Below are positions 1 through 12,838 of a DNA stretch of 55,773 bases, piece after piece. The notes under the pieces were generated by a model, which had not been told where the DNA came from, made no database searches, and worked only from the letters and a program-made list of their open reading frames with translations. This DNA is from Pseudomonadota bacterium. GTDB taxonomy: Bacteria > Pseudomonadota > Gammaproteobacteria > Burkholderiales > Burkholderiaceae_C. The stretch spans positions 1 through 55,773 of the forward strand of contig JAFEEB010000027.1 in the NCBI GenBank assembly GCA_018241325.1, written 5' to 3'. A program made the translations under genes and the position numbers. Every line of letters begins with the position of its first letter. The stretch's first letter is position 1.

Positions 1-245
1 GTGCGCTTGACGTGGCGGTCGAACTCGCGGTCGGCCACATCGTTGACGCAGCAGCCGGCCGAGCGCATGAGGATGGTGCCGGCCACGAAGACGATCAGCA
101 GGTGCCAGCCCGGAAAGCCGCCCGCCGCCAGCCACAGCGCGGACAGCGTGGGCCACAGCAGCACCAGCCAGCCGGCCGGGCGGCTCCAGCGGATCAGGTC
201 GAGGTATTGGGCGAGCTTGCCGCGGGGTTCAGCGGGGGCGGTCAT
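1..245 (-). CDS. ubiA: 4-hydroxybenzoate polyprenyltransferase UbiA, N-terminal fragment
   Basis: Only the first 81 codons lie in the window; the gene runs off the left edge. The product opens [10 protein letters not shown], continues with [16 protein letters not shown], a typical UbiA first membrane segment, and carries N68-D69-x2-D72-x3-D76, the first Mg-diphosphate-binding motif of UbiA prenyltransferases. The enzyme attaches the polyprenyl tail to 4-hydroxybenzoate in ubiquinone synthesis, in the inner membrane. It lies downstream of oxyR on the same strand, an order common in Burkholderiales. The start at 245 is the only ATG that gives a full-length N-terminus. Confidence 0.93.
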   Translation of the reverse strand, partial: MTAPAEPRGKLAQYLDLIRWSRPAGWLVLLWPTLSALWLAAGGFPGWHLLIVFVAGTILMRSAGCCVNDVADREFDRHVKR

Positions 246-458
246 GCAATTGAATTGATAGCTGATTGCGCTGGATGGGCGGGCGTTGGAAGCTGATTTT
301 GCTTGAGTTGTGGTGCATGACGCGGCGCCCTCTTGCTCCTTCCCGCGCCGGGGGAAGGTGGGGATGGGGGCGCGGGGCATCGGTGGGATTTTGGGGTTGC
401 TGCACCGCCGCTCGCCCCCACCCCTGCCCTCCCCCAGCGGGGGAGGAAGAAGAACCCG
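246..458. repeat. Intergenic repeat mosaic between oxyR and ubiA
   Basis: No gene. Next to ubiA (about 246–300) is a short element with AATTGATAGCTGATTGCGCT, the AGCTAT-type repeat seen elsewhere in the window. From about 331 to 455 there are G-runs and C-runs that can pair (for example CCTCCCCC with GGGGGAGG reading from oxyR), a diverged copy of the CCCTCNCCCC / GGGAGAGGG palindromic family. The second element begins within about 25 nt of the oxyR stop codon. Confidence 0.6.
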
Positions 459-1406
459 TCACGACAGACGCGTGACGCCCGGCAGCGCGCAGGCATAGAC
501 GGCATTGCGCAGCGCGGCAATCGCCTCGTAGCGGGTGAAGCTGCGGCGCCAGGCCAGCACCACGCGGCGGGTGGGCGGGGCGGCGCCGGCGTGCTCGTCC
601 ACCACGGGCAGGTAGCGCAGCAGCGGCTCGGTGCCGTGCAGGTCGGGCGCGGGCACGGCCAGGGCGGGCACCAGGGTCACGCCCATGCCGGCGGCCACCA
701 TGTGCTTGATGGTCTCCAGCGAGGAGCCCTCGAAACTCTTGCGGATGCCCTCGGCCTGGCTGGAAAAGCGCGCGAACTCGGGGCACACGTGCAGCACGTG
801 GTCGCGAAAGCAGTGGCCGGTGCCCAAGAGCAGCATGGTCTGGCCTTGCAATTGCTGCGAGGTGACAGACGCTTGCGCCGCCAGCGGATGGCTCACCGGC
901 ACAGCGGCGACAAAAGGCTCGTCGTACAGCGGGGCGACGGCCAGGCCCGCGTCGGGAAAGGGCTCGGCCAGGATGGCGCAGTCGATCTCGCCGGTGCGCA
1001 GCATCTCCAGCAGGCGCACGGTGAAGTTCTCTTGCAGCATCAGCGGCATTTGCGGCGTGCGCTCGATGTTGTGGCGCACCAGCTCGGGCAGCAGGTAAGG
1101 GCCGATGGTGTAGATCACGCCCAGCTTGAGCGGGCCGCCCAGCGGATCCTTGCCGCGCTTGGCGATTTCCTTGATCTCGGCGGCCTGCTCCAGCACGCTT
1201 TGCGCCTGGCGCACGATCTCCTGGCCCAGCGGGGTGACGCTGATCTCGCCGCTGGCGCGCTCGAACAGCTTGAGCTCGAGCTCGTCCTCCAGCTTCTTGA
1301 CGGCCACCGACAGCGTGGGCTGCGAGACGAAGCAGGCCTCGGCGGCTTTGCCGAAGTGCTTTTCGCGGGCCACGGCGACGATGTATTTGAGCTCGGTGAG
1401 GGTCAC
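459..1406 (-). CDS. oxyR: Hydrogen peroxide-sensing LysR regulator OxyR
   Basis: A 315-residue LysR-family activator of the peroxide response. The N-terminal winged helix-turn-helix reads MTLTELKYIVAVAREKHFGK. The two redox cysteines fall at C199 (GTGHCFRDHVL) and C208 (HVCPEF), the same numbers as in E. coli OxyR, where they form the disulfide that switches the protein on. I place the start at the GTG at 1406, because the 15 residues added by an upstream ATG (1451) are not OxyR-like and MTLTELKY is the family's usual opening. A dyad symmetrical sequence lies just upstream. The gene sits between a lipoprotein gene and ubiA, all on the minus strand and downstream of recG, a common betaproteobacterial order. 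Confidence 0.95.
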   Translation of the reverse strand: MTLTELKYIVAVAREKHFGKAAEACFVSQPTLSVAVKKLEDELELKLFERASGEISVTPLGQEIVRQAQSVLEQAAEIKEIAKRGKDPLGGPLKLGVIYTIGPYLLPELVRHNIERTPQMPLMLQENFTVRLLEMLRTGEIDCAILAEPFPDAGLAVAPLYDEPFVAAVPVSHPLAAQASVTSQQLQGQTMLLLGTGHCFRDHVLHVCPEFARFSSQAEGIRKSFEGSSLETIKHMVAAGMGVTLVPALAVPAPDLHGTEPLLRYLPVVDEHAGAAPPTRRVVLAWRRSFTRYEAIAALRNAVYACALPGVTRLS

Positions 1407-1422
1407 GGTGTCAGGCTTTGAA

Positions 1423-1447
1423 TGCTGGCATGAAGGATACGCCAGCA
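1423..1447. promoter_or_regulatory. Candidate LysR-type operator upstream of oxyR
   Basis: A perfect inverted repeat TGCTGGC–N11–GCCAGCA, centred about 30 bp upstream of the oxyR GTG. It has the T-N11-A geometry that LysR-type regulators bind, so it may be an autoregulatory site. The arms do not clearly match the four-part ATAG consensus of enteric OxyR sites, so the assignment is an inference. Confidence 0.4.
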
Positions 1448-1460
1448 CCATCGGGACGTG

Positions 1461-1492
1461 AAAACGGCCTCGGTGTTGACCGAGGCCGTTTT
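1461..1492. terminator. Bidirectional intrinsic terminator
   Basis: A perfect 14-bp stem (AAAACGGCCTCGGT paired with its complement) around a GTTG loop, with A4 on one side and T4 on the other. It can act as a factor-independent terminator in either direction. It isolates oxyR from transcription coming out of the lipoprotein gene that ends at 1832. Confidence 0.75.
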
Positions 1493-1540
1493 CGATTCAG
1501 GGATTCACGGCACCGCGTGCCATCCGCAGTCCACGACACC

Positions 1541-1821
1541 GAAAGGGCCCAAAGGCCGCAGAGCAGGCCAAGCCAGCGATCGCCGTGACCGGGGTCTCCC
1601 CGGTCACTGGCGAGCCTTGCAGGCCGCGCGGGGCCACTGGCCCGGCCCCTCGCCAGCCAACAAAAGGTCCACCGGACCCTTTGTGCGCAGGCTCGGCCCC
1701 CTGCAAGGGGGCTGAGGTCTGCGGCTCCAGACCTGCCTGCGCAGGTCTGGACAGACCGAAGGGCCGCCGTTGGCGGCGAGCACCAGGCGAAACATCGCGC
1801 AGCGAGTGGAGACTGGGGGTG
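1541..1821 (-). repeat. Composite interspersed repeat, family R1 (longest copy)
   Basis: Reading the minus strand from the lipoprotein stop, the element opens with CACCCCCAGTCTCCACTCGC and TGCGCGATGTTTCGCC. Later come palindromes including a perfect 10-bp stem GTGACCGGGG…CCCCGGTCAC at 1585–1607, and it ends in GGCCTGCTCTGCGGCCTTTG. Similar sequences occur at 21465, 33340 and 49306, and a variant at 55030. No open frame here resembles a protein. Confidence 0.8.
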
Positions 1822-1831
1822 TTTCAGTTCT

Positions 1832-2497
1832 TCAGTTGGCCTTGCCCGGAAACTGCTTGGCGATGCCGTCCGAGAGCACGTCGGCGATCATGTTCATGTG
1901 GTGTTGCATGTCGGACCACAGCTGGGCCTGCTGCGCGGCCGGGGCGTTGGCCATCATGGCGTCCACCTGCTGCTTGTGGTCACCCACGTGCATCAGCAGC
2001 GCACCTTGCAGTTGGCCGACGGTCCAGTTCTGCGGGTTGGCGCCGGCAAAGAACTGCGCGATGGCCGTGGCGTTGGCGGCCAGGTCGTCCATGGCCTTTT
2101 GCTCGGCGGCGGCGTCCTTGGCCTTGGCTGCCAGCGTCAAGGCCTTCACACCCGCCCAGTGGCCGCCCAGGGCCTTCAGCGTGGTATCCCCGGCGGACGC
2201 GCCGTAGAAGCCGCCGACCGCGGTGGCGATCTGCTTGGCGTTGTCGATGACCGCGGCTTCGGCTTTTTGCGCGGCCGCCGTGTTGCCGGCGTGCACGGCC
2301 AGCGCGTAGTCACGCGTGGCGGCGATGTGGCCTTGCCACAGGTCGCGCATGGCGGCGTGCAGCTTGGGCGCGGTGGCGGCCGTGGCCGAGGTGCTGGCCA
2401 TGGCGGCTGGGGTGGCGGCCGGTTGGGTGGACGCGCACCCGGTGAGCACGGCGCCCAGGGCAGCCGCGGCGGCGATGGCAACAAGCTTGAATTTCAT
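1832..2497 (-). CDS. Small lipoprotein of a conserved four-helix family, function unknown
   Basis: 221 residues. The start at 2497 gives a clean lipoprotein signal (MKFKLVAIAAAAALGAVLTG then Cys) with a GGAGACC ribosome site just upstream; a longer frame exists but adds a non-signal N-terminus. The mature part is alanine-rich and helical, with LHAAMRDLWQGHIAATRDYA near the front and MQHHMNMIADVLSDGIAKQF at the end. I recognise this pattern from a widespread uncharacterised family in Bacilli and Proteobacteria (LHxxMRxLWxxHIxxTR), found there without a signal as well. Several histidines (HI, MHVGDH, MQHH) could bind a metal, but that is a guess. It lies between recG and oxyR on the same strand. 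Confidence 0.8.
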   Translation of the reverse strand: MKFKLVAIAAAAALGAVLTGCASTQPAATPAAMASTSATAATAPKLHAAMRDLWQGHIAATRDYALAVHAGNTAAAQKAEAAVIDNAKQIATAVGGFYGASAGDTTLKALGGHWAGVKALTLAAKAKDAAAEQKAMDDLAANATAIAQFFAGANPQNWTVGQLQGALLMHVGDHKQQVDAMMANAPAAQQAQLWSDMQHHMNMIADVLSDGIAKQFPGKAN

Positions 2498-2635
2498 GAG
2501 GGTCTCCTTCTCGGTGAATGATGAACAGGTGTAGCTCCGAATGAATAGCGTCATTGGGAATGCACGTACTCGTCACGACATAGGATGGGAGCACCCTGCG
2601 CTGCGTTCCGGCGCGCGGCTGCCGGGTGGGGTGGG

Positions 2636-4987
<2,352 letters not shown>

Positions 4988-5068
4988 GGGACAATTCTGC
5001 CTTCAGGCGACGCTGCGCCCATCCTTGCGACGCCTTCCCCTTGGCACGGGCCCGTCCGGCCCTCAAGC

Positions 5069-6121
5069 ATGACTGAACGCATCTTCACCACGAGCGACTT
5101 CGACTTCGCTCTGCCTGCCGAACTCATCGCCCAGCACCCGGCACCCGAGCGCAGCAGCGCGCGCCTGCTGGACGGCGGCGGCGCCCAGCCCGTCGATCGC
5201 ATCTTTCGCGATCTGCCCACGCTGCTGTCGCCCGATGACCTGCTGGTGTTCAACGACACGCAGGTCGTCAAGGCGCGACTGTTCGGCACCAAACCGACGG
5301 GGGGCCGGCTGGAGCTGCTGATCGAGCGCGTGCTGCAAGGCGGCAGTGTGGCCGCGCACATGAAGGTCAGCAAGAAGCCGCCGGCCGGCACGGTGCTGCG
5401 CATGGACGGCGGCTTTGCGGCCACGCTGCTGGGCCGCTGGCCCGATGCCGCAGGCGCCCTCTTCCATCTGCGCCTGTCGGGCGACGCCTACGCCATCATG
5501 GCCGCGCACGGGCACGCGCCGCTGCCGCCGTACATCGAGCACGGCGACACCGACGAGGACGTGGCGCGCTACCAGACCGTGTTTGCCAAAAACCCCGGCG
5601 CCGTGGCCGCGCCCACGGCGGCGCTGCATTTTGACGAACCGGTGCTGGCCGCGCTGGACGCCCGTGGCGTGCAGCGCGCGGCCGTGACGCTGCACGTGGG
5701 CGCCGGCACCTTCCAGCCGGTCAAGACCGAAAGCATCGCCGAGCACGTGATGCACCGCGAGCGCTACCACGTGCCCGCCACGACGCAAGACGCCATCGCC
5801 GCCTGCCGCGCGCGGGGCGGCCGCGTGGTGGCCGTGGGCACCACCACCGTGCGCACGCTGGAGAGCTGGGCGCAAAGCGGCCAGGCCGAGGGCGACACCG
5901 GCATCTTCATCACGCCAGGCTTCGGCTTTCAGGTGGTGGATGCGCTCATCACCAACTTTCACCTGCCGCGCAGCACGCTGATGATGATGATCAGCGCCTT
6001 TGCGGGATACGAGCATGTGATGGCGCTGTACCGCCACGCCGTGGCCGCGCGCTACCGCTTCTTCAGCTACGGCGACGCGATGTGGCTGCTGCGCCGGCGG
6101 CAGCCGCCCGCTCCGGGATAA
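5069..6121 (+). CDS. queA: S-adenosylmethionine:tRNA ribosyltransferase-isomerase QueA
   Basis: 350 residues, the normal length. QueA transfers the ribose of S-adenosylmethionine onto 7-aminomethyl-7-deazaguanine in tRNA to give epoxyqueuosine, late in queuosine synthesis. Family signatures visible are FDFALPAELIAQHPAPERSS at the front, VFNDTQVVKARLFG, and the C-terminal TNFHLPRSTLMMMISAFAG. The frame is open far upstream across the recG promoter; I chose ATG 5069 (MTERIFTTSDFDF) because homologues begin there. It is divergent from recG and shares its strand with tgt, one gene further on. Confidence 0.96.
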   Translation: MTERIFTTSDFDFALPAELIAQHPAPERSSARLLDGGGAQPVDRIFRDLPTLLSPDDLLVFNDTQVVKARLFGTKPTGGRLELLIERVLQGGSVAAHMKVSKKPPAGTVLRMDGGFAATLLGRWPDAAGALFHLRLSGDAYAIMAAHGHAPLPPYIEHGDTDEDVARYQTVFAKNPGAVAAPTAALHFDEPVLAALDARGVQRAAVTLHVGAGTFQPVKTESIAEHVMHRERYHVPATTQDAIAACRARGGRVVAVGTTTVRTLESWAQSGQAEGDTGIFITPGFGFQVVDALITNFHLPRSTLMMMISAFAGYEHVMALYRHAVAARYRFFSYGDAMWLLRRRQPPAPG

Positions 6122-6185
6122 TCCGGCCCTGACGCTTTTCGAACCCGGCGCGCCGCGGCGCGCCCTGCCCCGCCGACCCAAACCC

Positions 6186-8689
<2,504 letters not shown>

Positions 8690-8777
8690 GCGCGACCTGC
8701 CGCGCAGGCGACTGGAATGGGGCAGCGCAGAAGCTATGCTTTTGGGTTTGTGATCCCCATTTGACGGAGCCCAGCCC

Positions 8778-9752
8778 ATGAAAACCCGCATCACCGAACT
8801 CTTCGGCATCCAGCACCCCATCATCCAGGGTGGCATGCACTTCGTCGGCCTGGCCGAGCTGGCGGCGGCCGTCTCCAACGCGGGCGCTTTGGGCATCATC
8901 ACGGGCCTGACGCAAAAGACGCCCGAGCTGCTGGCCAAGGAGATCGCACGCTGCCGCACCATGACGGACAAGCCCTTCGGCGTGAACCTGACCTTTTTGC
9001 CCACTGTCACTTCGCCCGACTACCCGGGCTACATCAAGGCCATCGTCGAGGGCGGCGTGAAGGTGGTCGAGACCGCGGGCAACAACCCGCAAAAGTGGAT
9101 GCCGCTGCTGCACGAGCACGGCATCAAGGTGATTCACAAATGCACGTCGGTGCGCCACGCGCTCAAGGCCGAGGCGATCGGCTGCGACGCGGTGAGCGTG
9201 GACGGCTTCGAGTGCGGCGGCCACCCGGGCGAGGACGACGTGCCCAACTTCATCCTGCTGCCGCGCGCGGCCGAGGAGTTGAAGATTCCGTTCGTCGCCT
9301 CGGGCGGCATGGCCGACGGGCGCAGCCTGGTGGCGGCCCTCGCCCTGGGCGCCGAGGGCATGAACATGGGCACGCGCTTCATGGCCACGCAAGAGGCGCC
9401 GATTCACGAGCACGTCAAGCAGGCCATCGTGGCCGCCAGCGAGCTGGACACGCGCCTGGTGATGCGCCCGCTGCGCAACACCGAGCGCGTGCTGAACAAC
9501 GCCGCGGTCGAGCGCCTGATCGCCAAGGAAAAAGAGCTGGGCGACAAGCTGCGCTTCGAGGACATCATCGAGCAGGTGGCCGGCGTGTACCCACGCATCA
9601 TGCAAAACGGCGACATGGACGCCGGCGCCTGGAGCTGCGGCATGGTGGCCGGCCTGATCCGCGACGTGCCCACCGTGAAGGCGCTGGTCGATCGCATCAT
9701 GGCCGAGGCCGATGCGCTGATTGAAAAGCGTCTGGCGGGCATGTTGCGCTGA
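8778..9752 (+). CDS. FMN-dependent NADH:quinone reductase / nitronate monooxygenase family protein
   Basis: 324 residues, a TIM-barrel flavoprotein. The sequence follows closely what I recall of Pseudomonas aeruginosa PA1024, first called 2-nitropropane dioxygenase and later shown to be an NADH:quinone reductase: IQHPIIQGGMHFVG, FGVNLTFLPT, VVETAGNNP, KVIHKCTSVRHALKAE, DGFECGGHPGEDDVPN, VASGGMADGRSLVAALALGA and NMGTRFMATQEAPIH. I therefore favour quinone reductase over nitronate oxidation. An AGCCCAGCCC leader precedes ATG 8778 with only a weak ribosome site. It stands alone after tgt and is followed by a palindromic repeat that could act as a terminator. Confidence 0.88.
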   Translation: MKTRITELFGIQHPIIQGGMHFVGLAELAAAVSNAGALGIITGLTQKTPELLAKEIARCRTMTDKPFGVNLTFLPTVTSPDYPGYIKAIVEGGVKVVETAGNNPQKWMPLLHEHGIKVIHKCTSVRHALKAEAIGCDAVSVDGFECGGHPGEDDVPNFILLPRAAEELKIPFVASGGMADGRSLVAALALGAEGMNMGTRFMATQEAPIHEHVKQAIVAASELDTRLVMRPLRNTERVLNNAAVERLIAKEKELGDKLRFEDIIEQVAGVYPRIMQNGDMDAGAWSCGMVAGLIRDVPTVKALVDRIMAEADALIEKRLAGMLR

Positions 9753-9754
9753 AG

Positions 9755-9923
9755 GCCCTCACCCCAGCCCTCTCCCGGAGGGAGAGGGAGAAAAACGCCG
9801 CCGGCCGATCAGCCGCGCTCCCTGAGGGGGGGCGGAAGGGGTACGCAGCAGCCCCGCGTGAATCAAATGCCGAACGAGCCGCCAGCGCCCGCCCAGCAAG
9901 CGCGAGCAGCTATCAATTGATGA
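9755..9923. repeat. Palindromic repeat pair in a convergent intergenic region
   Basis: CCCTCACCCCAGCCCTCTCC followed by a hairpin complement GGAGGGAGAGGGAG begins 3 nt after the upstream stop codon. At the other end (about 9895–9926) is an AGCTATCAATTGATGACTAC element, which on the minus strand supplies the TAG stop of the next gene. Between them I see no gene. Confidence 0.75.
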
Positions 9924-10970
9924 CTACGTAGCAGCCTGCCCGGCCGCCGTGCCGCAGGCGTGGCAATAGTGCGCAAAGGCGTTCTTGCGCGTGGTGCAGC
10001 TGCCGCAGTGGTCGAACAGGCCGATGCCGCAGTGCGGGCAAAAGTCGGTCTTGCCGTCCTTCAGGTCCACCGGGCGCTCGCAGCCCGGGCACACGCCCTT
10101 GGCCAGGCGCGCCAGCGCCGTGTCGTACGACAGCTCGCGCCGGCGCTCCTGCTCGGGTTGGGCCTCGGCCTGCTTTTGCCGCTCCATGTAGCGATTGAGC
10201 GCCGCGATGGCCCAGCGCCCCACCAGCGCCGTGATGACGATGCCCACGATGTAGCGCACGTAGCCGCCGTAGCTGGGCAGGTAGGGCACCAGCTCGACGA
10301 AGAAGGCAAACAGCGCAAAGAAGATGAAGCCCCACACGAAGGGCCAGGCCGCGCTCTTGCGCTTCTTGACGAACAGCCAGCCGGCAATCAGCAGCAGCGG
10401 CAGGGTCAGCGCCAGGCGGTAGCCGAACACGCGCAGCTCCTGCGCGCGCATGGCGCGGCTGTATTGCTCGCCGGCGGCGTCCTGCAACTGCTGCAAGTCG
10501 CGCTGCGCGCGCTCGCTGGCCTGCTGGGCGTCCAGTTGCGCCTGCTGCTGCTTTTCGACGTCGGCGCGCGCCGCGCGCTCGCGCGCCTGCAGCGTGTCCA
10601 GCGCCTGGGTGCGCGAGACGAGCTCGGGGTCCTGCTCGGCGCGCTCGGTGGCGCTGCGCGTGGCGATCCAGTTCTCGAAGCTCTTGCGCGCGTTGGTCAC
10701 ATCGGCCTGCGCCACTTGCAGCTTCAGGCGCGCCTGCGCCAGCGCGTCCTGCGCCTGCTGCTCGCTTTGCTGCGCGGCCTTGATGGTGCCGCGCGCGGCA
10801 TCGGCGCGGCCCTGGTCCATGAAGCGCTCGAGCGTGACGTGGCTTTCGACCTGGGGCAGGTCGCCCACGATGGTGCCGCCCAGCCCGATCAGGAAACTGG
10901 CGAAGATGAAAGCCACCAGCCACAGGCCGCGGCGAAACCATTTTTCAGACAGACGAAGTGATTTGCTCAT
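9924..10970 (-). CDS. Membrane protein with long coiled coil and C-terminal double zinc ribbon
   Basis: 348 residues, not a family I can name. In order: a membrane segment at about 14–36, a long charged coiled coil rich in Ala, Gln and Glu at about 55–180, three further hydrophobic segments (about 185–256), then four CxxC pairs (CPGC, CPHC, CGSC, CHAC) in the last 55 residues. These pairs are the pattern of two zinc ribbons, facing the cytoplasm if the topology is as counted. The last codons and the TAG stop fall in a short interspersed repeat. An AGGAGATC ribosome site precedes ATG 10970. No neighbour suggests a job. Confidence 0.8.
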   Translation of the reverse strand: MSKSLRLSEKWFRRGLWLVAFIFASFLIGLGGTIVGDLPQVESHVTLERFMDQGRADAARGTIKAAQQSEQQAQDALAQARLKLQVAQADVTNARKSFENWIATRSATERAEQDPELVSRTQALDTLQARERAARADVEKQQQAQLDAQQASERAQRDLQQLQDAAGEQYSRAMRAQELRVFGYRLALTLPLLLIAGWLFVKKRKSAAWPFVWGFIFFALFAFFVELVPYLPSYGGYVRYIVGIVITALVGRWAIAALNRYMERQKQAEAQPEQERRRELSYDTALARLAKGVCPGCERPVDLKDGKTDFCPHCGIGLFDHCGSCTTRKNAFAHYCHACGTAAGQAAT

Positions 10971-11066
10971 GATCTCCTCCCGGATCGGTGCGCAGCATAC
11001 AGGGGCCGGCCGCGGCGACGACCCACCCCACGGCGCATGCCGCCTGGTCGCGCGGCCCGCGGACGA

Positions 11067-11546
11067 TCACGCCGTCAGCCGCAGTCCGTCCAGGCGCCAG
11101 TGATGCAGCAGCTCGCGCACGATCACCAGGCGCGCGGCGCTGGGGCCGTCCACGGGCAGCGGGTCTTGTGACGCGGGGCGGCCCTGGGCGCGGGCCACCA
11201 GGCGGTTGAAGATCTGCTCGACGGTGTCGATGTCGAGCCAGACGGGCGCGTCCGCGCGCGCTGCGCTGGCGGCGCCCACCAGGGCGCGCAGCCGCGCGTC
11301 GTCCGTCTGCAGGCGCAGCGCGGCGGGCAGGCGCGCCCGCGCAGGCATCACGGCGTCTTCCACCCGCTCGATGGCGCGCTCGATCTCCAGCGGGCTGGGC
11401 GGCGCGTGGCGCAGCAAGTCGCGCGCCAGCGCATCGGCACTCACGGGCAACGACAGATCAACAGTCAAATCGGCTTCTGGCGCAGACTGCACCTGCGTAA
11501 CCAGCTCCTGAAATCGGAGCGTCAGCCAAACGCTCGCGTCGCTCAT
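11067..11546 (-). CDS. Hypothetical protein, translationally coupled to the DUF2218 gene
   Basis: 159 residues, no signal peptide or membrane segment, family not recognised. It opens MSDASVWLTLRFQELVTQVQ and ends LLHHWRLDGLRLTA. The centre is helical and acidic, with alternating Arg and Asp. The start codon overlaps the stop of the upstream gene in an ATGA (11543–11546), so the pair is almost surely translated together. The longer upstream frame is the shadow of the DUF2218 gene. Confidence 0.7.
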   Translation of the reverse strand: MSDASVWLTLRFQELVTQVQSAPEADLTVDLSLPVSADALARDLLRHAPPSPLEIERAIERVEDAVMPARARLPAALRLQTDDARLRALVGAASAARADAPVWLDIDTVEQIFNRLVARAQGRPASQDPLPVDGPSAARLVIVRELLHHWRLDGLRLTA

Positions 11547-11857
11547 GCGGGCTCGCGCTGCCAGTCCCAAGCATAAGTTTCGCCGCGCGCCATGCGCTGC
11601 GCGTGCTCGGCCACGACCTGCTCGAAGCGGGCCATGTCGGCGCCGGGCACGCCCTGCAAGCGCGCGGTCAGGTGGCCGTCGCCGGCGGTCAGCCGGCACA
11701 GGCCCAGCGGCAGCTCGATGCGGCCCTGCGCGTCGTCATGGGTGACGGCGAATTTGTGGCCCCAGTGCTTGCACAGGCGCGCGATGATGCGCGCCGGCTC
11801 GACGGTGGCGATGGTGGCGGTGGAGACCGGGTGGTCGATGGAAGGGGTGTCGGTCAT
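11543..11857 (-). CDS. DUF2218 family protein
   Basis: 104 residues. The body matches the DUF2218 pattern: ATVEPARIIARLCKHWGHKF, a central RIELPLGLCRLTAGDGHLTA and a final VVAEHAQRMARGE. The function is not known; members are small cytoplasmic proteins often near iron or redox genes. It lies 38 nt downstream of the dioxygenase stop on the same strand and overlaps the next gene by 4 nt, so the three may form one transcript. Confidence 0.85.
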   Translation of the reverse strand: MTDTPSIDHPVSTATIATVEPARIIARLCKHWGHKFAVTHDDAQGRIELPLGLCRLTAGDGHLTARLQGVPGADMARFEQVVAEHAQRMARGETYAWDWQREPA

Positions 11858-11895
11858 GGTTCAGGGTCCGGATGCGTGAGGAACGGCGGCCTCGA

Positions 11896-12747
11896 TCAAT
11901 CGAAGCGGAAGGCCGAAATGGTGGTGCGCAGCACCTCGTCGGAGAACACCTGGCGCCCGACACTGTCGCCGGCGGCGCCGGCCACCACGTGCAGCGGCAG
12001 CAGGTGCTCCTCGGCGCGCGGCGGGTGCGACAGGCGCCCGGCCGGGCCGCTGGCCTGGGCCCAGTCGGCCAGGCGCGCGTTGCGCTCGGCCGCAGGCAGG
12101 GCCAGGGTGTCGGTCAGCCAGCGGTCGAAGGCGGCGCTGATCGGCGTCGAGCGCGGATCGCCGTAGCCGCGCATGTTGTGGTAGCTCATGCCGCTGCCGA
12201 TGATCAGCACGCCCTCGTCCCGCAGCGGCGCCAGCGCCCGGCCGCAGTCGATGTGCGCGGGCGCATCCAGGCTGGCCAGCAGCGACACCTGCAAGACCGG
12301 CACGTCGGCATCGGGGAACGCCACCTTCAGCGGGATGAAGGTGCCGTGGTCGTAGCCGCGCTGGGTGTCCACGGCGGCGGCGATGCCGGCGTCCGCCAGC
12401 AGGCCGCGCGCGCGCTCGGCCAGCGCCGGCGCGCCAGGCGCGGGGTAGCGCAGCGCGTAGGTGTGCGGCGGAAAGCCGTAATAGTCGAACAGCAGGCCCG
12501 GCTGCGCCGATCCCGTGAGCGTGACCTGCGGCGCCAGCCAATGCGCCGTGACCAGCGCGATGGCGCTGGGCGCGGCCGGCAGGCTGGCCGGGATGCCGCG
12601 CAGGAAGGCGGCGGTCCGCTCCCAGGTGTCGGGCGGGTTCCAGTCCATGAAGAAGCAGGGGCCGGCGCCGTGCGGGATATAGAAGGCGGGCATGCGCCCG
12701 CCGGCCGCGCGGGCGCCGGGTGACGGGGTGTGGGCGGTGGTGGTCAT
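11896..12747 (-). CDS. Class III extradiol dioxygenase, 4,5-DOPA dioxygenase type (YgiD-like)
   Basis: 283 residues. The family opens aromatic rings next to a catechol using non-haem iron(II). Visible signatures are MPAFYIPHGAGPCFFMDW near the front, ALVTAHWLAP, YYGFPPHTYALRYPAPGAP, YDHGTFIPLKVAFPDADVPV, GSGMSYHNMRGYG and a late PPRAEEHLLPLHVVAG; the histidines in these are the metal and proton-transfer residues of the family. The start at 12747 has a strong GGAGGTCACC site directly before it. The natural substrate of bacterial YgiD-like enzymes is not settled. It is divergent from a LysR gene 91 bp away, which probably regulates it. Confidence 0.9.
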   Translation of the reverse strand: MTTTAHTPSPGARAAGGRMPAFYIPHGAGPCFFMDWNPPDTWERTAAFLRGIPASLPAAPSAIALVTAHWLAPQVTLTGSAQPGLLFDYYGFPPHTYALRYPAPGAPALAERARGLLADAGIAAAVDTQRGYDHGTFIPLKVAFPDADVPVLQVSLLASLDAPAHIDCGRALAPLRDEGVLIIGSGMSYHNMRGYGDPRSTPISAAFDRWLTDTLALPAAERNARLADWAQASGPAGRLSHPPRAEEHLLPLHVVAGAAGDSVGRQVFSDEVLRTTISAFRFD

Positions 12748-12806
12748 GGTGACCTCCAGTTTGAGCGCTTGCGGCCCCATTTCAAAGCCCCACAATCGCC
12801 AGTCAG

Positions 12807-12826
12807 TTTCAACCCCGAGTGTGAAA
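12807..12826. promoter_or_regulatory. Candidate LysR operator between dioxygenase and LysR genes
   Basis: Inverted repeat TTTCA–N10–TGAAA in the 91-bp divergent spacer, ending 12 bp before the LysR start. Location and symmetry fit a site for the adjacent LysR protein controlling both genes; not proven. Confidence 0.45.
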
Positions 12827-12838
12827 TCAAGGCCGGAC

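Noticed and set aside
1541-1821. Insertion sequence
   Set aside because: No transposase frame, no clear terminal inverted repeats and no target duplication; only a multi-copy non-coding repeat can be supported.
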